Part shown: in pieces, positions 1-5,076 of the stretch
How positions within the stretch are numbered: the first letter of the stretch is position 1
Layout of the letters: each line of letters begins with the position of its first letter
NCBI GenBank assembly: GCA_903877945.1
Contig: CAIRFY010000393.1
Coordinates: 1-7,023 of the forward strand
Direction: 5' to 3'
DNA: 7,023 bases
Source of the DNA: an uncultured Oscillochloris sp.
GTDB lineage: Bacteria > Chloroflexota > Chloroflexia > Chloroflexales > Chloroflexaceae
Program-made: the position numbers and the translations under genes
The notes under the pieces: generated by a model
What the model saw: only the letters and a program-made list of their open reading frames with translations
The model's database searches: none
What the model was told of the DNA's origin: nothing

Positions 1-819
1 CAGCGCGTAGTCTGGCCGCAGGAGCGTGACGCTCCAGCCATCGACCTCAACCAGCGTGCCGAGTGGCAGACTGGCGTGAGCAGGCAGAGCGGCGACGGGC
101 GTCAATTCGACCACATCTGTCGGCGTGACAACGGGAGTCAGCCCCACCACATCTGTCGGCGTGACAACGGGTGTCAGCCCGACCACATCCGTCGGCGTAA
201 CAACGGGAGTCAGCCCGACCACATTTGTCGGCCTGACGACAAGCGTCGGCTCCGCAGGCGAGGTGGACACAGCCGCAGCAATTTGGGGGACAAGCGAAGG
301 GATCGGCGTGGATACTCCCGCCGCACGCTCTGAGCCATTGAAGGCGTTGATCCCAACAACAACAAGAGCAAGCACAATAACGCCCATGACCATGAGCGCG
401 ATCAGATTGAGGAGCGGGAAGTGCCCGTGCGCTACCGTCAACTCGTGTTGATCGACCTGCTTAGGCCGTAGCTCCGAGGCGATGGCGACAGACAATTCGG
501 GCGACGTGTCGGTGATCGTTCCTGGCAAGACCGAAGAGACGCTCTCAACGTGGGGATGCAACGAGAGACGTGCCAGCGCACGAAGAGCCTGGGGATGCTC
601 CGGGTTGAGCGCGATAACGTGTTCCAGGGCATTGCGTTGCTCATCCACGCTTGTGGCAACATTAGCAAGCCCAAGCCAAGCGTGCACATCGCCAGGGTAC
701 TCGTGGGAGAGGGCGAGGAAGAGCGCGTAGGCAGCAGGGCGATTGCCCGCACGGATAGCGGAGACGCCCATGCGCAGCAACTGCTCAAGATTCAGCTTTG
801 GTGGTGTGGAGTCGGTCAC
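1..819 (-). CDS. TPR-like single-pass membrane protein with DUF4352-like C-terminus, 3' end outside the window
   Basis: An open frame of 273 codons runs from a GTG at 819 to the left edge without a stop. Only GTG or later codons can start it, because an in-frame TAG lies just upstream and no ATG, GTG or TTG falls between them; no clear Shine-Dalgarno motif is visible. Residues about 8-86 form a TPR-like helical region (LLRMG, AWLGLANV, ALEHVIALNPEHPQAL) that aligns with residues 7-78 of the neighbouring protein (LLQLG, AWLWLAGV, ALEHVVTLDPTNEMAV). Residues about 135-157 are a hydrophobic membrane segment. Residues about 168-245 are Pro/Thr/Val-rich and hold a 12-residue repeat (GLTPVVTPTDVV). 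The last visible stretch (LGTLVEVDGWSVTLLRPDYA) resembles the start of a DUF4352-type beta domain. It follows its paralog by 52 bp and is probably in the same operon. The TPR part is likely cytoplasmic and the C-terminus outside; topology is inferred and the function is unknown. Confidence 0.85.
   Translation of the reverse strand, partial: MTDSTPPKLNLEQLLRMGVSAIRAGNRPAAYALFLALSHEYPGDVHAWLGLANVATSVDEQRNALEHVIALNPEHPQALRALARLSLHPHVESVSSVLPGTITDTSPELSVAIASELRPKQVDQHELTVAHGHFPLLNLIALMVMGVIVLALVVVGINAFNGSERAAGVSTPIPSLVPQIAAAVSTSPAEPTLVVRPTNVVGLTPVVTPTDVVGLTPVVTPTDVVGLTPVVTPTDVVELTPVAALPAHASLPLGTLVEVDGWSVTLLRPDYAL
109..252 (-). repeat. 36-bp in-frame tandem repeat (12 residues), about four units
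   Basis: Units lie at 109-144, 145-180 and 181-216, each differing from the first by at most two bases. A more diverged unit follows at 217-252. On the minus strand each good unit encodes GLTPVVTPTDVV. The repeat lies in the Pro/Thr-rich linker between the membrane segment and the C-terminal domain of the 1-819 gene. The low divergence suggests recent expansion by slippage or unequal exchange, changing the length of an external spacer. Confidence 0.9.
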
Positions 820-835
820 GTTGAGGGAGAGAGCC

Positions 836-858
836 TGGGGCGGGTACTACCCGCCCCA
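836..858 (-). terminator. Intercistronic GC-rich stem-loop; possible terminator, attenuator or processing site
   Basis: A perfect 10-bp inverted repeat (TGGGGCGGGT, three-base loop, ACCCGCCCCA) lies in the 52-bp gap between the two paralogous membrane-protein genes. It begins 13 bases after the stop of the upstream gene and ends 16 bases before the GTG of the downstream one. On the minus strand it is followed by a CT-rich stretch and not by a T-tract, so a classic intrinsic terminator is not supported. It may instead attenuate, stabilise the upstream message or limit access to the downstream start. The structure is certain; its role is inferred. Confidence 0.45.
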
Positions 859-871
859 ACCTTATTTGCTT

Positions 872-2206
872 CTAGACATTCGCCAAGACCAACCAGCCCT
901 GTGTGGGGTTACTGCGTGCAAAGAAGACCAGATTCGTTGCGTCGGGAGCAACATCGAAGACCAGGGCGACACTACGGGTAGTTCCATCGGGCGGGATCGG
1001 CTGGGCCTGACTCATATCTGCGTTCACACCGGGAATGACATAGGCATCAGAAACCTCAGGCCGAGCCTCCCAGACACGACCCTGGGCGTCTTTGAGGACG
1101 AAGAAGGTTGCCGGGATTTTCTGGCTCGTCCCCGTGTTATTCACGGCGAAGATCAGCACGACGGCGAAGCGACCATTGGTGGGCTGATAGTCGCCGACCG
1201 ATCCGATGATAGGTGCGGCGTAGGTGGGCTGATTGAAGTCATAGAGCCAACCCTCGCTCTGGAGAGGCGAGTTTGCCGGGACAATCACCGGATTGGCGTG
1301 AGTCACATCAGCCACAGGGGCAGCCGTCGGCGGAGCGACCGTCGGCTCAGTGGTAGGTTGATCAAGCGCGCCCGTCGCCGTGACCGGCTGAGTCGTACCG
1401 AGATCGCCACCAAGAACCGTTGTTGGCTCTGAGGTGGTCGAGGAACCCGTCGCCGCAGAGTTCACGGCAGCGACCGTCTGCTGGGACGCGGGCTCGGTTG
1501 CAACCGGCGGCTTTTTCCCATTGAGGAAGGAGGTGATCAGCAATCCGATCAGCATGATACCGACAAGACCGAGGAGAACGAGGAGCAGCGGACTCATGCC
1601 ACGGCGAGCGGGTACCGTACCCTCATTCTCATCGTAGACGCTGGAGCGGCGGCTGCTCGACGGGCGGGTGCCACGTGATGCGCTCCCATCGGTGCTGCTT
1701 GATGGGCGGGTGCCACGTGACGGACTCGAAGATCCACCACCCGTATTAGTGCTAGGCGTCGCCACTGGGGGCGGATCACGGCGAACAGGTGCCTCAGCAT
1801 CAGCCATGACGCCAGAGAGGTTATTCAACTCGGCGAAGGGGTCGTCATCGTCGCCAAACGGGTCGTCGTAGGCACTGGGCGCCGGTGGCGCCGGTGGCGG
1901 TGGTTGTGGTAGCGGTGGGGTAGGCACCTCGACAGGCAGCGGCGCGGCAGCGCGACCACCAGGGCGCGCCCCAAGAGCCTGGAGACTCTTAACCGCCATC
2001 TCATTCGTGGGGTCTAGCGTGACAACGTGTTCAAGGGCGGCCTGCCGCTCTTCGCGATTCTCAGCCACTCCCGCAAGCCAGAGCCACGCCTGAGCATTTG
2101 CAGAATCCTGGCGAGTAAGCAGGCGAAAAAGATTGCGTGCTTCCTCTTTGTTCCCATCGCGAGCGGCCTCTATCCCAAGCTGCAAAAGGCTATCCGGCTC
2201 CGCCAT
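872..2206 (-). CDS. TPR-like, single-pass membrane protein with C-terminal DUF4352-like domain
   Basis: 444 residues. The ATG at 2206 is chosen because GAGGAAGGA lies just upstream (seven-base spacer after AGGAAGG) and the protein then starts directly at the helical domain; an upstream in-frame ATG at 2293 would add 29 unlikely residues and would lie at the promoter's -35 element. Residues 4-79 form a TPR-like region (GNKEEARNLFRLL, NAQAWLWLAG, ALEHVVTLDPTN). Residues 80-200 are a low-complexity linker: poly-Pro, an acidic patch (DDPFGDDDDPF, 114-124) and Ser/Arg repeats (SRGTRPSSS twice). Residues about 205-227 are a membrane segment preceded by RR, suggesting the N-terminus is inside. Residues 232-305 are Thr/Pro/Ala-rich. 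Residues about 306-444 look like a DUF4352-type beta domain (GRFAVVLIFAVNNTG, FFVLKDAQGRVWEA, VALVFDVAPDATNLVF). It is the first gene of a probable two-gene operon with its paralog. No enzymatic motif is seen; a sensing, scaffold or surface role is possible but not shown. Confidence 0.9.
   Translation of the reverse strand: MAEPDSLLQLGIEAARDGNKEEARNLFRLLTRQDSANAQAWLWLAGVAENREERQAALEHVVTLDPTNEMAVKSLQALGARPGGRAAAPLPVEVPTPPLPQPPPPAPPAPSAYDDPFGDDDDPFAELNNLSGVMADAEAPVRRDPPPVATPSTNTGGGSSSPSRGTRPSSSTDGSASRGTRPSSSRRSSVYDENEGTVPARRGMSPLLLVLLGLVGIMLIGLLITSFLNGKKPPVATEPASQQTVAAVNSAATGSSTTSEPTTVLGGDLGTTQPVTATGALDQPTTEPTVAPPTAAPVADVTHANPVIVPANSPLQSEGWLYDFNQPTYAAPIIGSVGDYQPTNGRFAVVLIFAVNNTGTSQKIPATFFVLKDAQGRVWEARPEVSDAYVIPGVNADMSQAQPIPPDGTTRSVALVFDVAPDATNLVFFARSNPTQGWLVLANV
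1651..1720 (-). repeat. Two-copy 42-bp-period direct repeat inside the Ser/Arg linker
   Basis: Bases 1651-1678 and 1693-1720 match at 25 of 28 positions, including 17 identical bases in a row (GGGCGGGTGCCACGTGA). The in-frame 14-residue period gives SRGTRPSSS twice (residues 163-171 and 177-185) in the linker of the 872-2206 product. It appears to be an in-frame internal duplication in a disordered region. Confidence 0.8.
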
Positions 2207-2271
2207 GCGCAGTCCTTCCTCACTACACCCGTTCCGGGCAGAGACGACAGGGGATACAGAATACCCCGGCC

Positions 2272-2300
2272 ATTTTATCACACCACTCAGCAAGGGTCAA
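2272..2300 (-). promoter_or_regulatory. Sigma70-type promoter for the two-gene membrane-protein operon
   Basis: On the minus strand TTGACC (2300-2295) is followed by a 17-base spacer and TAAAAT (2277-2272). Each hexamer matches the bacterial consensus at five of six positions. The predicted start of transcription near 2265 leaves a leader of about 60 bases before the ATG at 2206. It is the best promoter match found in the window. Confidence 0.7.
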
Positions 2301-2389
2301 CACACGAGGCAGTTCATAGCGCACTAATAAGGGGCGAATGCGCGCCAGGGCAACAGAAAGTGCAAAGAGTTTTCACCACTCGCAATGCG

Positions 2390-2445
2390 GCGAAGACGCG
2401 AAGACGCGAAGACGCGATAGCATCACCTCCTCGCTTCCTCGCGTC
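2390..2445. repeat. GCGAAGAC octamer tandem repeat with downstream inverted arm
   Basis: Three perfect GCGAAGAC units occupy 2390-2413, with a partial fourth (GCGA) to 2417. The last part, GACGCGA (2411-2417), is the exact reverse complement of TCGCGTC (2439-2445), allowing a 7-bp stem with a 21-base loop. It lies in the intergenic region beside the MITE-like element. The stretch from about 2301 to 2389 holds nothing that I recognise. Confidence 0.75.
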
Positions 2446-2450
2446 ACGCT

Positions 2451-2460
2451 GATCTAAACC
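2451..2460 (+). repeat. Left copy of putative 10-bp target-site duplication
   Basis: GATCTAAACC here is repeated exactly at 2630-2639. The two copies directly abut the outermost bases of the inverted-repeat element between them, and the bases on the other side of each copy differ. This is the pattern produced by insertion of a mobile element. Confidence 0.65.
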
Positions 2461-2629
2461 CAATACCTTTCACATAAGGAATCCGTTGCCGACCTTGCCC
2501 CCTCACCCCCAACCCCTCTCCCTAGGGAGAGGGGAGTAGATCGCGTCCTGCTGCGGAATACTCCCCCTCTCCCCCTGGGAGAGGGGCAGGGGGTGAGGGG
2601 GGCAAGGTCGGCTTATTCGAAAAGTATTG
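2461..2629. mobile_element. 169-bp MITE-like palindromic element with terminal inverted repeats
   Basis: The left end reads CAATACCTTTC. The reverse complement of the right end reads CAATACTTTTC, a match at 10 of 11 bases. After a stretch of unequal length (16 bases left, six right), both arms continue with GCCGACCTTGCCCC and on through C-rich sequence for about 35 bases, differing only by one C in a C-run and an AA/TG mismatch. Each arm also folds on itself: a perfect 22-bp palindrome at 2513-2534, and a 10-bp stem with a three-base loop at 2564-2586. The element encodes no plausible protein and is flanked by perfect 10-bp direct repeats. Together these fit a non-autonomous transposable element; no transposase is in the window to name a family. 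It lies downstream of the regulator gene, so its transcript would form strong hairpins and might end that transcript. An alternative is a REP-like extragenic palindrome. Confidence 0.7.
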
Positions 2630-2639
2630 GATCTAAACC
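2630..2639 (+). repeat. Right copy of putative 10-bp target-site duplication
   Basis: GATCTAAACC is identical to 2451-2460 and starts at the base after the element's right end (GTATTG). It lies 29 bases from the stop codon of the regulator gene, so the insertion did not break that gene. Confidence 0.65.
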
Positions 2640-2668
2640 ATGCCCGAGGGTACAACATCGCGAGCCGG

Positions 2669-2953
2669 TCAGGATTCAAGGAGCGAGCCACCGCGATGAT
2701 CATTCTGATCAAGTTCGTAGGAGAAGCCAGCCCGTTCAGCGACCATCGTGAGCGTCTTCTGCGTTGAGCGATGTGGCTTGTGGGTACCCGTCTCCCATTC
2801 GCTGATGGTCTGCTGGCGAACCTCCAGCTCATCCGCCATTTGCTGCTGAGTCATCCCCATATGCTCGCGAAGCGCCCGTATCCTGCGAGCGTCCCACTCC
2901 TGACGGGATTGCGTGCGCTGCTTTATCGGCGGGTACTGATAATCGTCACTCAT
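2669..2953 (-). CDS. XRE-family (Cro/C1-type) helix-turn-helix transcriptional regulator
   Basis: 94 residues. The ATG at 2953 is chosen over one six codons upstream because GAGAGGA lies immediately before it at proper spacing. Residues about 25-77 form a Cro/C1-type DNA-binding domain: IRALREHMG (helix 1), MTQQQMADELEV (helix 2), RQQTISEWETG (recognition helix), then a Lys/Arg-rich turn and the helix TQKTLTMVAERAGF. The N-terminal 20 residues are polar and the C-terminal tail after residue 78 (YELDQNDHRGGS) is short, with no ligand or peptidase domain. The length is normal for a single-domain XRE protein, which usually acts as a dimer. It is transcribed away from the oligoendopeptidase pair across a 217-bp gap with candidate operators, so control of itself and possibly of those genes is an inference. 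It does not look like an antitoxin pair member, because no small partner gene adjoins it. Confidence 0.9.
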   Translation of the reverse strand: MSDDYQYPPIKQRTQSRQEWDARRIRALREHMGMTQQQMADELEVRQQTISEWETGTHKPHRSTQKTLTMVAERAGFSYELDQNDHRGGSLLES

Positions 2954-2970
2954 GGATTCCTCTCGTCTCA

Positions 2971-2999
2971 TCCATACGAGCTAGGCACTATTCCATACG
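2971..2999. promoter_or_regulatory. Direct repeat TCCATACG spaced by 21 bp; candidate operator of the XRE gene
   Basis: TCCATACG occurs at 2971-2978 and 2992-2999. The start-to-start distance of 21 bp is two DNA helical turns, so both copies face the same side. The pair lies between the candidate -10 of the regulator gene and its start codon, a position suited to self-repression. Binding is not shown. Confidence 0.3.
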
Positions 3000-3014
3000 T
3001 AGGCTATGCCTTCT

Positions 3015-3042
3015 ATTCTAACACGACATCGGATACACGCAA
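3015..3042 (-). promoter_or_regulatory. Candidate promoter of the XRE regulator
   Basis: On the minus strand TTGCGT (3042-3037) is followed by a 16-base spacer and TAGAAT (3020-3015). The -10 is a good match (five of six) and the -35 is weak (three of six). The predicted start near 3008 gives a leader of about 55 bases. The spacer contains a CGACAT hexamer that recurs near the pepF promoter. Confidence 0.4.
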
Positions 3043-3077
3043 GATGGCGTATCGGGCTTATTTTGTACAAGTTATAG

Positions 3078-3106
3078 TGGCGATGGGCCAATGAGAAGGG
3101 TATAAT
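3078..3106 (+). promoter_or_regulatory. Candidate promoter of the oligoendopeptidase pair
   Basis: A perfect TATAAT lies at 3101-3106. The hexamer 17 bases upstream (TGGCGA, 3078-3083) is a poor -35, so the promoter may be weak or activator-dependent. The predicted start near 3113 leaves a leader of about 58 bases. A perfect palindrome, TTGTACAA (3063-3070), lies just upstream of the -35 position. Confidence 0.5.
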
Positions 3107-3124
3107 AGACCAATTCTACACCTG

Positions 3125-3142
3125 CGACATCCGGCAATGTCG
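3125..3142. promoter_or_regulatory. Inverted repeat CGACAT-6-ATGTCG in the pepF leader; candidate operator
   Basis: CGACAT (3125-3130) and its exact complement ATGTCG (3137-3142) flank six bases, just downstream of the predicted transcription start. A third CGACAT (3024-3029) lies in the candidate promoter of the divergent regulator. A dimeric XRE regulator could use such a site. A small RNA hairpin is the alternative. Confidence 0.3.
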
Positions 3143-3170
3143 TTGTGATCGAGAAAGGGATCTGATCATT

Positions 3171-4988
3171 ATGATAACCACAGCTCTGCCACGTCGCGAG
3201 GAGGTAGCGCCCGAGCACACCTGGGATCTCACTCATATCTTTGCCGACATCTCGGCATGGGAGGCTGAGGCCCGGCGGGTTGAGGGCGAACTGCCCAGCC
3301 TAGCACAGTTTCAGGGCCGACTCGGTGAGTCGGCGCTGACGTTGCTGGCATGGTTTGTGGCATGGGAAGATCTGCGGGTAGCCGCGTATAAACTCCTGAG
3401 CTATGCCCTTATGTTCTTCGACGAGGACACCGCTAACCAGGAGGCGGCAGCCCTGCGCGATCGGGCAGTCGGCCTCTCTGCCCGGTTTTTAGCGGTGGCG
3501 GCCTTCGCCGAACCAGAACTGCTGACGGTTGACCCTGCACGTGTCGCGTCGTTCCTCACAGACGAGCCGCCCCTGAGCATCTATGGCCACTACCTGAACA
3601 ACTTGTGGCGTCGGCGCGACTACGTGCGCTCCGCTGAGGTGGAGCAACTGCTGGCGGCGGCGGGCGAGGTTCTGAATACGCCATCAAGCGCTTACCAGAT
3701 GCTTGCCGATGGCGACCTACGCTTCGCCGACGCCACCGACAGCGCGGGCGGGCGATACCAGGTCGCCCGTGGCACGATCAGTGAACTGCTCCAGAGCGAG
3801 GATCGGCAGTTGCGCAAGAGCGCATGGGAGTCCTACGCCGACGCCTTCCTGTCGCTGCGGAACAGCTTCGGTGCCCTTTACGCGGGCAGCGTGAAGAGCG
3901 ACGTTTTTCTCGCTCAGTCACGCGGATATGCGAGTGCCCTGGAGGCATCGTTGAGCGCGTCGAACGTGCCGCAGGCGGTCTACGATACGGTGATCGCCGC
4001 CTGTAACCGGCACCTGCCGATCTGGCATCGCTACTGGGATATTCGCCGCCGGGCACTTGGCCTCACGCAGATGGAACCCTGCGATATTTTTGCGCCGCTC
4101 GCGACCTCGCCGGTGGTGAGTTACGCCGATGGAGTGGACATGATCTGCGCAGGGATGACACCCCTGGGCGATGAGTACGTGCGCGTTGCGCGGATCGGGC
4201 TTACCAGCGAGCGCTGGGTGGACATCTACCCAAACCAGGGCAAGGCGGACGGTGCCTACTCGGGGGGCGGCTACGGCACACCGCCGTTCATCTTGATGAA
4301 CTACGGCGACAACCTGATCAGTATGAGTACCCTGGCCCACGAGCTGGGCCACTCGATGCACAGTTGGTACACAAACCGGGTACAACCGGCGATCTACAGC
4401 GACTATACGCTGTTTGTGGCCGAGGTGGCCTCGAACTTCAACCAGGCGATGGTGCGCAGTCATCTGCTATCCCAGGGTGGCCCGCGTGAGCTTCAGATCG
4501 GCCTGATCGAGGAAGCAATGGCCAACTTCCACCGCTACCTCTTTGTGATGCCGATCCTCTCGCAGTTTGAACAGCAGGTTCACGCATGGGCCGAGGCACG
4601 CGAGGCGGTGACGGCTGAACGCATGGGGCAGCTTCTGGCGAGTCTGTTCGCTCACGGCTACGGCCCAGCCGTGTCCGTCGATACCGCACGCAACGGGGTC
4701 GTCTGGGCGCAGTTCTCGCACCTCTACAGCAATTTCTACGTCTACCAGTACGCCTCGGGCATCGCGGCGGCCAATGCTCTGGCTGACGGGGTACTGCACG
4801 GAGAGGAGGGAGCTGCCGCCCGCTACCTCCAGTTCCTCGCGGCCGGCGGGTCGCGCTACCCGCTTGATGCTCTGGCCCTGGCGGGCATCGACATGACCAC
4901 CCCAGCCGCTATGGATCGCGCTTTCGGGGTGATGGCCGGGTTTGTGGATCGGCTGGAGCGGTTGATTGATGAGGCGGGGATGCGGTGA
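3171..4988 (+). CDS. pepF: Oligoendopeptidase F, M3 family zinc metallopeptidase (first of two tandem copies)
   Basis: 605 residues, the usual length for PepF. It is predicted to hydrolyse short oligopeptides in the cytoplasm; there is no signal peptide or membrane segment. The N-terminus (PEHTWDLTHIF) is typical of the family. Residues about 115-190 match the PepF N-terminal domain (YLNNLWRRRDYVRSAEVEQLL). The catalytic M3 domain follows, with WVDIYPN, GAYSGG (361-366), HELGH (390-394; E391 catalytic, H390 and H394 zinc ligands), the third ligand E418 in FVAEVAS, and the C-terminal substrate-binding motif H517-x-Y519..NFYVYQY. The ATG at 3171 is preceded by AAGGGA with a ten-base gap. Oddly, the family's usual FNE after the third ligand is FNQ here (Q425), and KRSGAYSGG is KADGAYSGG. 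It lies 88 bp before the second copy and is probably co-transcribed with it. Family assignment is firm; substrate range is unknown. Confidence 0.97.
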   Translation: MITTALPRREEVAPEHTWDLTHIFADISAWEAEARRVEGELPSLAQFQGRLGESALTLLAWFVAWEDLRVAAYKLLSYALMFFDEDTANQEAAALRDRAVGLSARFLAVAAFAEPELLTVDPARVASFLTDEPPLSIYGHYLNNLWRRRDYVRSAEVEQLLAAAGEVLNTPSSAYQMLADGDLRFADATDSAGGRYQVARGTISELLQSEDRQLRKSAWESYADAFLSLRNSFGALYAGSVKSDVFLAQSRGYASALEASLSASNVPQAVYDTVIAACNRHLPIWHRYWDIRRRALGLTQMEPCDIFAPLATSPVVSYADGVDMICAGMTPLGDEYVRVARIGLTSERWVDIYPNQGKADGAYSGGGYGTPPFILMNYGDNLISMSTLAHELGHSMHSWYTNRVQPAIYSDYTLFVAEVASNFNQAMVRSHLLSQGGPRELQIGLIEEAMANFHRYLFVMPILSQFEQQVHAWAEAREAVTAERMGQLLASLFAHGYGPAVSVDTARNGVVWAQFSHLYSNFYVYQYASGIAAANALADGVLHGEEGAAARYLQFLAAGGSRYPLDALALAGIDMTTPAAMDRAFGVMAGFVDRLERLIDEAGMR

Positions 4989-5033
4989 GACGATGACGCG
5001 CTTGTGGCGCATCCCCCGCAACTGTCACGCGAC

Positions 5034-5055
5034 GCATGCCCGTTGTGAAGCATGC
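5034..5055. repeat. Paired GCATGC palindromes between the two pepF genes
   Basis: GCATGC occurs at 5034-5039 and 5050-5055 with a ten-base spacer, and each copy is followed by C. Because the hexamer is self-complementary, the pair can form a short hairpin in the 88-bp gap just before the second gene's ribosome binding site. It is too weak to call a terminator, so co-transcription remains likely. Confidence 0.35.
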
Positions 5056-5076
5056 CTCATACCTCAAGGAATAATC

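Noticed and set aside
109..252. A CRISPR array suggested by 36-bp spacing
   Set aside because: The units are head-to-tail with no unique spacers and are in frame within a protein, so this is a coding tandem repeat.
438..788. A 116-residue minus-strand open frame
   Set aside because: It is a shifted frame within the 1-819 gene. The correct frame starts at GTG 819 and matches the neighbouring paralog.
743..1432. A 229-residue plus-strand open frame, with others at 76-333, 125-451 and 550-981
   Set aside because: They lie opposite the two minus-strand membrane-protein genes, lack domain-like composition, and partly mirror the repeats. The minus-strand frames show helical domains, membrane segments and clear similarity to each other.
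1874..1920. A G-rich plus-strand stretch as a G-quadruplex
   Set aside because: It is mostly GGT and GGC runs of two Gs and is explained by the poly-proline linker encoded on the other strand.
2503..2832. A 109-residue minus-strand open frame crossing the palindromic element
   Set aside because: It runs across the inverted repeat and overlaps the regulator gene in another frame. The palindrome explains its composition better than coding does.
2669..2953. The regulator as the antitoxin of a toxin-antitoxin pair
   Set aside because: No small partner gene lies directly before or after it on the same strand; its neighbours are the MITE-like element and a divergent pepF gene.
2771..3094. A 107-residue plus-strand open frame opposite the regulator
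   Set aside because: The minus strand encodes a convincing helix-turn-helix protein with a ribosome site; the plus-strand frame overlaps both candidate promoters.
3918..5021. Long minus-strand open frames (181 and 184 residues), and one at 6256-6765, opposite the pepF genes
   Set aside because: GC-rich coding DNA often leaves the opposite strand open. These have no recognisable domains and the plus strand encodes complete, motif-bearing enzymes.
4966..5076. A 37-residue N-terminal extension of the second PepF
   Set aside because: It overlaps the end of the first gene, has a Cys/Arg-rich composition unlike PepF, and the ATG at 5077 has a good ribosome site and a family-typical start.
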